This document shows, piece by piece, positions 1-11,122 of a stretch of DNA of 64,000 bases. Both the position numbers and the translations under genes were made by a program. A model generated the notes under the pieces. It was given only the letters and a program-made list of their open reading frames with translations, had not been told where the DNA came from and did no database searches. The DNA comes from Davidsoniella eucalypti. Taxonomy: Eukaryota > Ascomycota > Sordariomycetes > Microascales > Ceratocystidaceae. Positions within the stretch are counted from its first letter, which is position 1, and every line of letters begins with the position of its first letter. The DNA lies in assembly GCA_004009845.1 (NCBI GenBank), contig RMBW01000004.1, positions 1 through 64,000 of the forward strand, read 5' to 3'.

Positions 1-574
1 CTGGCTAAGGCAGTGTCTTTCGTGTTGGTCGAGCTAGCACCAAAGACAGCAGTAGCGAATCAACGCAATGTCAAGACTCAGTGCCTGTGGATTCTAAGGG
101 AATTGTGCAGAAGGTGGCTTCGGAAAGTAGCGATGACAAAGAGAAATAGTACTAAGACTCACGATGGCTTCGGAGGAAGGATAATGGAGAGGCCGTGTAG
201 GAGAATGGCAACAGATTCTTTCTCGGGTCGGAGTATGGCCCGGAAGATGGCAAAGATAGACAAAAGAACTGAGAAGAAGCGACAACAGATCCCTATTTTG
301 GTGCGAATATCACAAGCAGGTCGAGCTCTTTTTCTCTCGTGCTGGGTTTGGCGGTTCAAGGAATAGTGGACAATGTAAATAGTAGTAAAACAAGTCCGGT
401 CGCTACTTTGACGATGGATTGTCGTAGCGAAGGGGTAAATTCGATTACTGTTTGGCTGATGTAGTCGGCTACTAGCTTGACAGCGTGTAGGGCGCTACTA
501 TACAGGCACAACTATACCTAGTCCCAGAGGTAGCAGCAAGCAGGGCAGCGTTACAACAGCTACTAGAGCGTTAC

Positions 575-596
575 GTACAGCGTACAGCGTACAGCG
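575..596. repeat. short tandem repeat, 7-nt unit
   Basis: Three consecutive GTACAGC units, the last followed by G. No function is apparent. Confidence 0.8.
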
Positions 597-3500
597 CAAG
601 CAAGACGAGAAAACAAAATAATAGAAAGCCCAGGCTAATAGTAATGGTATACAGGAACGGTAATCGTCAGGGCCGTAATCACAGGACAGAACACGGATGG
701 AATAAAATACGAGTCGAAAAAAAGCGATATTAAATGAATTAAAAGGAGAGCTGAACCCAGGACAGCCAGAAGAGGATGCAGAAGAACAAAAGGTCGCAGA
801 AGACAGAGCAGACTATAGAAAGAAAAGAGAAAGAAAAGAGCGAGAACTAAGCAGCAAGCCAGAAATCAGATGCCGGCAACTCAGGTTCAAGCGAGTTGTT
901 TGGTGTTTTGAATGGGAGATCAAGAAATGGGGATCTGGAGATGCAGAGACAGCCAGCTTGAAAGATTCAGAAAGACTGCGACGCCCAAAGCCTGCGTAGA
1001 ATGAGAAATCAACCAAGAAGCTGAGAGGGCTATGAGAATGGAAGACTGCAAATAGAAGACTTGGAGAAAAAGAACACAAACACAACAGCCAAGTCAAGTC
1101 AAGCAATAAGCAATAAAGAGACCTTGTCTTGAGGAGTTAGAGCAGAAACAGAAGGCGCCGTCTCTCTATCTCTTTATCTTTCCCTCTTGCCTTCTTTTCT
1201 GGTTGGTCTTTCTATTACATTCTACATATTCTACAATATATCTACAAAGAGCAGCTGCGGCCGCGGTCTCTGTTGCTTCTGTTGTTTTTGTTATTTAGAC
1301 CCAGATAACACGATCGCTGTTTTGGTGTTTGTTGGTTAGTGCTTTGTGACAATCCTTATTATGTCATCTACAGTTGGCTTCGCTATTGATATTGGTCAAA
1401 CTCAATCACTACTACGGTATCGGATCTTATGGTAGTAGAATTCGAAGACTGATATCGTCGTCACCATCAACTACCAAGTTATCGACTTGGCATCAAAGTT
1501 GGCATATTTCTTCTTTCATTACCTTCTTCGTCTCTTTCTACCGGTACATCGCGTTAAACTCAGAATTGACATCCAGGAACACCTGGCCCTGTAGTTGATC
1601 ACAGACGAGGTCCTGCCAATCTCTCTAACTAGGAGAATACAGGTAGTACCACTAGTACTACTAATATACTGATATATGACTACAAACTACACAATCACCT
1701 TCTCTATTGTTCACCTGGCCAGCGGTTCACCCTGATGCACTAAACCCAATTTCTTCCATCGACTTTTCATTTGCTTATTTGTCTTTACTGCAGGTAGATC
1801 GGCTTCCAAGCCGCGCTCACAACGTCACGAAAAGCGAAGGGAACGGCATTCGCTTCAGAGAAACCCCCTTCGACTTCCCAGAGTCAGGGCGCTAGGGAAA
1901 CATGAGACACCAATCCGGCAATCTTTTTTTCTCTCGTACCAACTCACCAACTATAACTGATCAAACTACAACATAATACACATGTGCTTCCCAACATAAA
2001 CCTCGTGTTGCTATTTCTATCCAAAGGCCAAGCAAAGCAAACATGTAGGGGCAAAAGGGCGGGCCTGTGGCAACATACAATCTGCTACATGTATGTCCGG
2101 TGAAATGGAAAAAAAAAAAGAGAAAAAAAAGAAGAATAACAACGAAGCAAGAACAGATAGACAGGCATACAAGCACCACAACACAGCCAACCAGAGCCAA
2201 TGCGACTACATGTAGTGCCCACTTCAGATGCTCAGGCACATGCCAGCAAACCAGCCTACGAGTTAGCCCTGGAGTTTCAGTAAACCAAAAAGGCTCTATG
2301 ACTTATATGTGCTTGATCTGCTACCGGTAGAAAATATTGACAGTGCGGCAGCTAACTAATTGTATGCTGTAGCATCAGCAAGCCCCAAACGGCACCGGTA
2401 AACGAATCCAGCACAAAGCTCAGCAACAATAGTTGTACTCAGCTGGTACTGCAAACTACAAACGATCCAGCATCAAGGACACAGACATGGCCATGGCACC
2501 AATAGACTCGGACATTCTTGTCATTGCTCTCTAACTTGCACATAAGTCCAAGTCCAGTTCCAGTGCAAGTATACATACTATATTATGTATAAGCGCTCTA
2601 GTGACACACGTCCGACAGGACAAGCCTGAACTTTGTTCGCCTTGAACACGAATGATGAATCTTTGACCTAGTGGACAGACAGTATACGCCCAGTCACTCA
2701 CTTGGTTGATCGATACATGTTTGTACTTGTTAGCAATTTATTATATTTATATACGCCGGACTATTGGTTATATCGGCCAGAAACATTGAGGTCAGGTTGG
2801 CTACTAAAAACTAGCGTTTCTGATAGCTCTAATATTACAGAAGCCTCAAGCATGAATGCCAGCCAACAAAAACATACAACCGTATACTTCTTTACCCTGG
2901 CATTGAGCCACATGCAAATATACGCTCTAGCACGCTTATACAGCAAATTGTCAAGCTATTACAATAGAATGCTTTCTAATTCCACCTACTGTAAACAACA
3001 GAGCAAAATACAAAAATAGCCGAACAAAAATAAACACAGCAACGCTTCTTTTCCCTTCGGTTGGGCTTTCTCATGCAAAACTAGCAACATGTTACAGGTG
3101 AACGACACACCCTAACCTACGAAACCCTGGCAGATATGTATTATATTGAAGGATAGAAGAAGGCCCTTAATACAGCATGAACGCCCAGCCTAGCCCCGAT
3201 CCGGCAATTCATGGAAGCCCTGAACTTTATTTCTTGCCCACAATAGACAGGATAAGAATTATAATGAAGAATGTGAATAGGGCCTAAGTTGTAAGTTATT
3301 ACGTGTAGTAACTAATCAATTCAAAGAATAAAAAATCCGATGCATTGATAGGGCCATCTTCAATGCCCCCGCTAAGTTGATTTTTTTTGTGCGAAGTCTA
3401 ACTAAGTAGTACATAATAGTTTACCCAAGTTGTTCTGCCTACAAACAAGTGTGGCGCCCCGCGTTTCGCCAAGTTATATTCAATACTACAGCTAGCGGTT

Positions 3501-5140
3501 TAATGCAATATTCCTTCCAGCGCTGAATAAAAATCAAGAAATCTAGAGATAAATCTTTGATTTTCTTCAAACTTGTGTGGGCTGGTGGTCATCGTGCAAA
3601 AAAAATATAACAACAACTCTTACTAAAACCCACTTCTTGCTTTTGGGGGCGGAGAAGAAAATCCACAAACTGGCCACACACAAAAAAAAATCAAAGGTTT
3701 TGAGTGGGAAGTTTGTCGACTCGATCTTTGAATTGCAAATGGATAATATAAACCATGAAATGCAGCATCCAACACATTTGTTGGTTATCCCATCCTCGTT
3801 GTATATATCAACTACTACTAGCTATGTACCACCTACCGACTAACTTCTCCAAGCGCAGCATGTTAACGATAACGTTATATCACATGTCCGTTGGGCGGCC
3901 CAGTTGATGCAGGTACGGCAACGAAAAAAAAGCTGATATCTGGCCAAATTTCTGCCGCTTCATCACTACGACTTTGTTAGTAGCCTTTTTGGCCACATCG
4001 AGTTAGATGTCACCACTTAGTTAGTCTTGTCTGCCATGCAAACATTGGTCAGCCGGCAGCAAACTTGTACTGTTTTGCGTTTGGATCGTGATAGTAAACA
4101 ATTAGCATGTTGGTAGTTATTGCTATAAGCCGTAGCAAGTCCCTTTCTCATTCTGTTTTGGCTTTGAGGAACCCGCCGTGGTCTATGGGGAAGCCTACCA
4201 ACAAATGAAGAACCAACATAAAGAATAGCATACGGTGCGGAAAAGAAAAAAGCATACGAAAGCAAGATAGCGGCCTCGCCAAGCTTTGGTTCCCTAGCCC
4301 GCAAGACACCAATTTCTGGGTTGTAACCACATATAAAGGCTTGGTTAGTACGGAAAGCAAACATCTCTGTATAACCCTAGTACATGCACAGCAGATGAAA
4401 GGTGGTGAGTTTCAACATTTTTGGACCTTCCTCGAGTAAATCAAGGCACCTCGAGCAAATGGACAGTTGCATGCATTGTATACTCTGTATGTATAACAAA
4501 GCACAAGGTATTCTAGCCTAAAATCTGTGGTATCTTTTTTTTCTTTGCTCAGTCCCAATCCTTCTACAGAAAATACAATAGTGTCCTGAATGCCCCCCTC
4601 TGTTTTTTTCTATGTAGCAATGACGCCGAGTAAACAACGAGAAGGAAACAAGAAGAGCCCGAAGGAGATCTAAGCATCGGCTTGCATGTATCCTCCAATG
4701 GGACTCACATCCTTTCTCTAGCTCTTCATGTCATCTCGTATCAGATTATGACGGAGGAAGGCGGCCCAAAAGAGGACGGCATGAGCCAGAATGACGAGCG
4801 ATGAATGTATACCTAAACAAGGCTTTCCTCTGTTGATGACATTTATTTACCCGCTCTCAAGCCTCGCCGGACAAGAACCGTACGCACTAGTCCGACATGC
4901 ATATGCGAGAACAGGTTGTCTTTGTTCTAAATGCATATGATTGTATCCTTTTCCAGACATTAGTCTTACGAACGATATACGGCACATTTCTTTTTCTGCA
5001 TGTATTTACATCAAAGCTCGCGTCATCCGGCGAGCCTTCCCGATCGCCTTCCACTCCATTCTTGGCCCTTTGCTCTTCTTTCATGATAGGCATGTGTTCT
5101 ATAATTCCTATAAAAAAATACCTAGCCAATAACAATTAAA

Positions 5141-5155
5141 TCCATCCATCCATCC
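5141..5155. repeat. TCCA microsatellite
   Basis: Short tandem CATC/TCCA tetranucleotide run. No function is apparent. Confidence 0.7.
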
Positions 5156-7576
5156 CATCCAACCGCCATCGTCGCAGTTCCTCCTCCTCATTTCTCCAGT
5201 GCAGTCTAACCAAACCAAAAGGAAGGTTTACGAAATGAGAGTAAGGTATAAGGAAAAGAGAATATAGCGGGCTGTTATGTAGCATACAAGAGATCAACAT
5301 CGAAATACAAAACAATACGTCCCTAATCCCCAATACTCCCACACCATATTCCTGTGCTCGTCATCGCCGAGTTCCCAACAAGGAAGGCAACATTGTGTTT
5401 TCTATGTAGCCATCTCAGCTTTAGTTAGCTATGTGGTTCCCGCTTCTTGATGCCACGGTGGCGTCGATGGCTGCTTTGTGCACACCATGTATGTACTTTA
5501 CTGCCCATTCCTTGGTTTTATATGTATCTAGCCGCTTGTGTCTCGATCATGTTCGGCTCCTTTCTTTGTCCGATAATGTGAAGGCACTAGTTTGTGTATA
5601 TATGACATATCTCCAACAATGGACTAACTAGTTTTGTCACCGCATTCACGCGTCATGTTTGAAATAGAGAACCTCTTGAACGCAGCGTGCGGCCTCCTGC
5701 ATGTGAACTCTGGCTTCAGGGCTGCATTGGAACTTTCCGGCCAAAGAAAGTACGTCCCCTGCGCTATCGATGAGGTCCGAAAAAAAAAAGCAATATCTCA
5801 CAGCTACTCTACCGATATCGTTATATTGTTCACGCAGCGACGTCACTCTTGATCGTAAGAGTAATCCTTTATCCATGTATTGGCCAATACAATGTTTGGT
5901 CTGTCACCGGCCGTGTACTTTGCTGTATTTGTATAAATATATATCAATGATGGTTCTGATTCCTAAAGATATAGTTTGCAGATCATGAAATACAAAATGA
6001 GCCATGTATCGTAAGCCCGTCACAGTATTCATCCAGGCGCCATGTGATGAGTATCAGGCTTCATTCACATGTTTGGAAACTTGGTTTATAGGCTATCCTG
6101 TGACCAAGCTCATTCACACACAGAGCTAACCATGAGTATAGTAAATTAAGTACTCCGAATCTGTGATTTTGAATAATGTGAGGGACTGTTCAATTACTTC
6201 ATTCTTTATAGACCTACACAGCCAGCTATATTCTTAATATACCACAAGTACAATGCTATATCAGCATAAGAATGACCTGTCACTGCGCATGTGAAATACT
6301 AATACTGTGGCTATGTATTATAATATTGGCCACTATCCGTATTTAGTAAGATACCCATCAAGAAGGCAGTAAAAAAAAAGCGTCTAGAAATACATAGAAC
6401 CCAGGTCTTGAACTCATACGAACTCCTGCTGTAAGGGCCGCCACTTTCAATCTGCAAGGCTATTCGAGTAAATGACTTGGTAAGCTGCATTCAGCCATAT
6501 AACCTTGGCATTCAAGTAACATTGAGATTCATATGTATGTGGCTGCAGCATAGAATTAGCCTGCTTACTATGCACGATGAGATCGAAATTGTCTCGTTTG
6601 GGGGTATACATATTTCGCTTACTATGATAACCCTATGATACAATTAACCCTATATCACCTTGTACAGATACACTACTACAGATGGCGACAAACTTGTCTC
6701 ATCAATATGTTCTTGGCGTCACAAATGCCGGTAAATCTGGAGGTCCATCAGTGGTAGGATTATCATTTTCTTTCTCTTTCAAATCACTGCTTGTTGTCCC
6801 ATGTATCAAATATGTTCTAATAGGGAACAGAGTTAAATTAAAGAAGCAACCCAAAGAGGTCATGGAGGGGGGGGGAGAACGTGTTTAGTGACAGAAATTC
6901 GCTGCATCAAGGGGGGGCAAGCAAATGACTTTTTCTTTACTTTCTTCTCTGGAGAAGAGGAATGGGTCTGTCTGTTTCAGAAGATACTAGAGAACAAGAA
7001 CGAAGGGTTGGTGCCCCGAGCTTTGGCAGAGCAAGGTGATGGAAGTTTTATTTCGTGACGTTGTGACAAAACGCCCTGAGCGTAGCGTGGGAAACCTGAT
7101 ACTCTGATAGAAGGTTGAAGCTTGTTGATCTGAGGCATGTAGACAGAGCAAGATCCTAGCCAGCTGAGCTTGCTGGATAGCTTTTGGGGTGCTGTATCGG
7201 GATCTCGTTCCGTCTACATGTAGGTACGTTAGACTGTACATATATCTGCTAGCAAGGTATTGTTGCACACTCAAACTTGCCTGGACGTTCCTCGTCTAGA
7301 CCTGTAATCTGAAACTTGAATGAGATCACGACGCAGGAGCTTTGATGAATTGCGAGGCAGATCTCGTAGTCTTTTTTACTTGTGGTGTTTATCCCACGAC
7401 CAAGAAACAAGAAAAAAATGCAAAACAAAAAGTCCTTCATTTGTTCTCTTGTCCAAACATCCATAACATCCTACGTATATCATCGTGAAAAAAAGTAGTC
7501 TTAATCACCAAGAACTACGCATTGAGAGCCGAACCTCTACCATAGCTCCATCGATAACTCGCAAACACTGGAACAA

Positions 7577-8669
7577 ATGCTGTCCTCATTCGCCACCAAG
7601 ATCGCCTTGAAAAAGGCCGGCGTGCCGACCTCCATGCCATCCTTCGACACATCGCCCCCACCGTCTCGATTCTCGCGATCCAAGACCGCCCCTTCACAGC
7701 AACAAGACTCTTCCAACGGCGGCTGGGCATCGTGGATGACTGTCAAGTCTCTTCCGTTGACCGTACAACCATGGTTCGCGCCAGCCCCGCCACCCGTAGC
7801 TGTGGCACCTCCGCCAGAAATCGGCCATCTAGCCCCGAGGGATAGGGATCGGAAGTTGGTGTTAGGTGATGGCCGTAGTGCGCTAGTGGTCTTCATGCGG
7901 TGCGTTGGCTGTGCCTGTAAGTTTCTCCCAGATTCTGCCTGGCGACCTGAGGGGGGGGGACTTGAATATCCCTTCATATATCGTATTCTTTCCTGGGTTA
8001 GGTGCAAAGTATCGCTCAACGGCCGATAGCGAGATATATGACAAATACTGACCTTCAACCTTAGTTGCCCAGCAAACATTTATCCAGCTTCGCGACATTG
8101 CAAAGCGGGCTGGCTCTGATCTTCGCTGCATTGCTGTCTCACATTCTTCTTCTACGGCCACCAGCAAATGGCTTTCGCTGATTGGCGGCGCCGGCTCCGT
8201 CGAGATCATCATCGACGAAGAACGCATCACTTACGCCGCCTGGGGTCTCGGCTTAGCTTCATATTGGCACCTCTTCAACCCAACCACCCAGGCAGAAGGC
8301 TGGCGTCAGAAAGACCGCTGGCTCGGCCAAAAGGTCGTCACGTCTATTACACGCCCCGGCTTGGGTGGCAAGGGAAAATCGCTCCTCGATGCTGCTGAAG
8401 AGCAGAAGTTGAGAGATAAGGAGATGGAATTGCAGAGATCCGGCACCGGGTCGGCGTCGAGGGGGAGAGAAAGATTCAAATCGGTTGGAGACGACATCAG
8501 TGGCTCGTCAGATGCCGATACTGGTCCGTCTAGTGCCATGGGAAATAAATGGCAGACTGCCGGAGCCTGGGCCGTCAATAGCCGGGGAGTCATTCTCTGG
8601 GGAGGCGCGGCCAAATCAGCCGATGATACGATGGATCTTTACTCTGGCTGTGGTTCATTAGGGCTGTAA
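7577..8669 (+). CDS. AhpC/TSA family (PRXL2-like) thioredoxin-fold protein
   Basis: Two exons, 7577-7916 and 8065-8669, joined across a 148-nt intron (donor GTAAGT, acceptor TTAG, phase 1), give 314 aa. The N-terminal 90 residues are Pro/Ser-rich. The domain then runs from about residue 95 (VVFMRCVGCAF, spanning the splice junction) through QLRDIAKRAG, IAVSHSS and WLSLIGG to TYAAWGLG. It ends with WQTAGAWAV and AKSADDTMDL. This is the order expected for fungal AhpC/TSA antioxidant-type proteins with a thioredoxin fold. A CxxC (CVGC) sits where the redox centre is expected. A cytosolic redox role follows from the family; substrate and partner are unknown. The splice junction falls inside the conserved core and restores it perfectly, which strongly supports the model. 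The first ATG was taken as the start. Confidence 0.85.
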
Positions 8670-9526
8670 GGTTAGGTTGTGACTACAGGAATATCTGCTA
8701 TTGCGGGAATACAGCACAGATATAGAAGATCTCGCAAGTCAAGATACATACATATTTAGGAATGAATGGTAAGAATATAAAGACAATAGTATAGATAATC
8801 CATGAACAACAAAGAGTTTACCAAAAGCCACCCTCGCCACCGGAAGAAAATAGTGATTAACACTAAAAGCATTCGTCCATTCGTAAGTCCGTCCGTCCGT
8901 CCATGTTCCAAAAGAATGCCCAATAAAGAGGATATATCGAAAGAGCTGGCCAAAGCAAAGTGAAAAACTCCAGGTTTGCGCGTGATAAAAATAAAAATAA
9001 AACAGCGATCAGTAAGATAGAAACAAACAGAAACCACCAATGGAATAACAATAGAAAACCAAGTATGCCGTTCCTTCCCGCCTCCGTATCAACTTGCAAA
9101 GAAATGGAAAAGAAAAGAAAAAAAGAAAGCAAGAAGGAAGATTGAGTGAGAGATTCGCCAAAGCCCCAAGCCAAGATATATGAAAAAAGGAAAATGGAAT
9201 AGGCAAAAAGAAAAGAAAACCGATCAAGAAAATCATGGTAACCCCGAATGTAAGCAAGCCCCCCCATATGCAACAGCCAAAATAAAGCAAAATAGCAAGA
9301 AAAATAAGAATCACCAGCCGAGCGCCGTCCATAAGGACCGTGAAGAGCAAATAACCAAAAAAAAACCACAAACCACCAGCAATAGGCCTAAGCGAGCGAG
9401 CCAGAAAGCTGATATGGGGTTTACATCATAACGGTAAGATGTAAAACTTAGATAAAGCTCTCGACACCTTACCTTAAAAAAAGAGAATATAGACGTAAGG
9501 ACTACTTACACCTTATCACTCGCCTT
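8670..9526. other. 3' intergenic region, A/purine-rich on plus strand
   Basis: Between the convergent 3' ends of the thioredoxin-like gene and the minus-strand gene at 9527. From about 8940 to 9400 the plus strand is strongly A/G-rich. This produces long hydrophobic pseudo-frames on the minus strand that I do not accept as genes. A GTCC microsatellite lies at 8887-8902. Confidence 0.6.
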
Positions 9527-11122
9527 TCAACCCCACACACTAGCTTGAGCACCGAGACCAGACGACTGTCCCCAGACAGCTCCACGACCCCAAGACCCAG
9601 GCGAGGCCATGGGAGTAGTAGACCGCTTACTAGTAGAACTAACAGGCGTTCCCGATAGACGAGTGCCGATGGGGGCAACAGTAGGGCCGGATGAAGTCGA
9701 TTTGTTGCCAGAGATAGCATCACCGCGCACAGGAGAACCACCCACAGGAGAAGAACTGGTGCTTCTGCGAAGTCCACCTGAGATTTGGGTTTCGAACAAG
9801 CCAGATTTACTGATATTTGCCTGTGGGCTGACGGCATGGAGAGGAATCTCAGCACTAGTGGGAGTTGCTAGAGAGGCTGCCATGATGGCATCGGCGGTAG
9901 AGGTGGTTTCGGTGGGGTTAGCTGAAGCGGGGATATTACGAGCATCGAATGAGGTCATAGGAGAGGCGCCCCGGAGGCTAGAAGGTCCGCTGATAGTAGG
10001 AGCTCCTGGACGAACGGCGCCCATTTCATCGACATAACCAGCCTTCTCAGCAAAGGCGCCTTCTCCATAAAGGGCGCTACGCTGACGGGCAATGAGTTCC
10101 CGAGCCTCTTCTTCGGTACGAGGCTTGGCGATAAAGGAAGTTTCGGTTACAGTATCTACCAGAGGGATATGTTAGTTGAATATCATAAGAAGGGATATAT
10201 GGATTGGTCTGTACGTACTGCGTTGAAATTGCTGTTCGGTGTGGAGGTTGCGGAGTTCCCGCTCGCGCTGAGCAGCTAGCTTTCTCTTGGCTTGGATGAC
10301 TTGCTCGGCCTCGTTTGAGCTGTTACGAGGGGCTTGGAGGCGTTGGGGGGCATAGAAATTCTGGAGTTTGGGCTGGTGGCTGCGGTCCAACTCACTGATG
10401 GAGCGGGGGTGCGCGCCGGGCATCGGAGGTAGCCGGCCATCTGATATCGGAGAAAGGTCAGTGAACTATTCATAGTCATTGGGTTTCGGGATCGAAAAGG
10501 GATATATGTGTGTCGTTGTGGAATGCGAGAAGCTCTGGTTGATGGCGTGAGGGGGGAGTAGGGCTCAGGATTATGATGTACAATGACGTATCGAGTCCCA
10601 ATGTTGGTAGATTCTTTATGAATGTCACGTGCGGAAGGAAACAGACAAGCCTGTGATGTGCTTGTACACGGCGAATGGGCGGGGAGGCATTACCTACCAG
10701 GACGGGGTCTGACAGACGGACCAAATCCAGAGATGGGGTTGGCGGCGGGGAAATCACGGCGGGGGCCACCCATAGCAAAGATCTTGCCGCTCTTGGCCAG
10801 ATTCTCGTGGGCACGGTCGACCTCTGTGGTGAGAAGTGCATTGTTAGCAGCAGTTCTTGTGCGTTGGTAGGTCTGACGTACCATCAAACTGGTACGAGAA
10901 AGCGAACTCGTCGGCGGCGGTAGGGCCGACGGCACCGGCGGGCTTGGCAATGCCGAGATCGGGCTGCTCGGTGCCAGTCTTCCAGCGCCCGGGGCCGCGA
11001 GCCTGCGGAGCCTGATGGTCCCAGTTGTTGGCAGTGGGACCGCTTGGGGCGCCAGCGTTGACATTGGGACCCTGAGGGCCCGGAGCGCCGGCCCACTGTG
11101 CGCCGTTGTCGTAGTAGGACAT
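9527..11122 (-). CDS. conserved low-complexity fungal protein, unknown function
   Basis: Four exons read on the minus strand: 11122-10882, 10823-10698, 10440-10219 and 10155-9527. All introns are phase 1 (58, 257 and 63 nt) with donors GTACGT, GTAGGT and GTACGT. The product is 405 aa. The N-terminus (MSYYDNGAQW) is Gly/Pro/Ala-rich. Junctions give SYQFD-EVDRAHENL and RPRPD-GRLPPMPGAH. A charged helical segment at about residues 140-190 (NFYAPQRLQAPR, EAEQVIQAKRKLAAQRERE) is followed by ARELIARQRSALYG, and the C-terminal half is Ser/Thr/Pro-rich and disordered. The helical segment reminds me of the region after the RRM in Pin4/Cip1-type RNA-binding proteins, but no RRM is present here, so I leave the function open. 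The exon structure is well supported because every junction restores frame. Confidence 0.75.

Larger units (their letters stand above)
1..7576. other. gene-poor AT-rich spacer
   Basis: I see no gene I can support in this 7.6-kb stretch. The open frames are all below 120 codons, lack recognisable motifs and overlap each other on both strands. The first 1.1 kb is purine-rich on the plus strand. Small repeats occur at 575-596 and 5141-5155, and a degenerate Pol III B-box-like site lies near 6400. The last few hundred bases before 7577 should hold the promoter of the thioredoxin-like gene. Confidence 0.6.

Noticed and set aside
7537..8079. 180-codon minus-strand frame over exon 1 of the thioredoxin-like gene
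   Set aside because: Shadow of the real gene; the plus strand gives a spliced family match.
8863..9369. 168-codon minus-strand frame rich in Phe, Leu and Trp, looking like a membrane protein
   Set aside because: It arises from an A/G-rich plus strand. Two overlapping frames are equally hydrophobic and neither has a family pattern.
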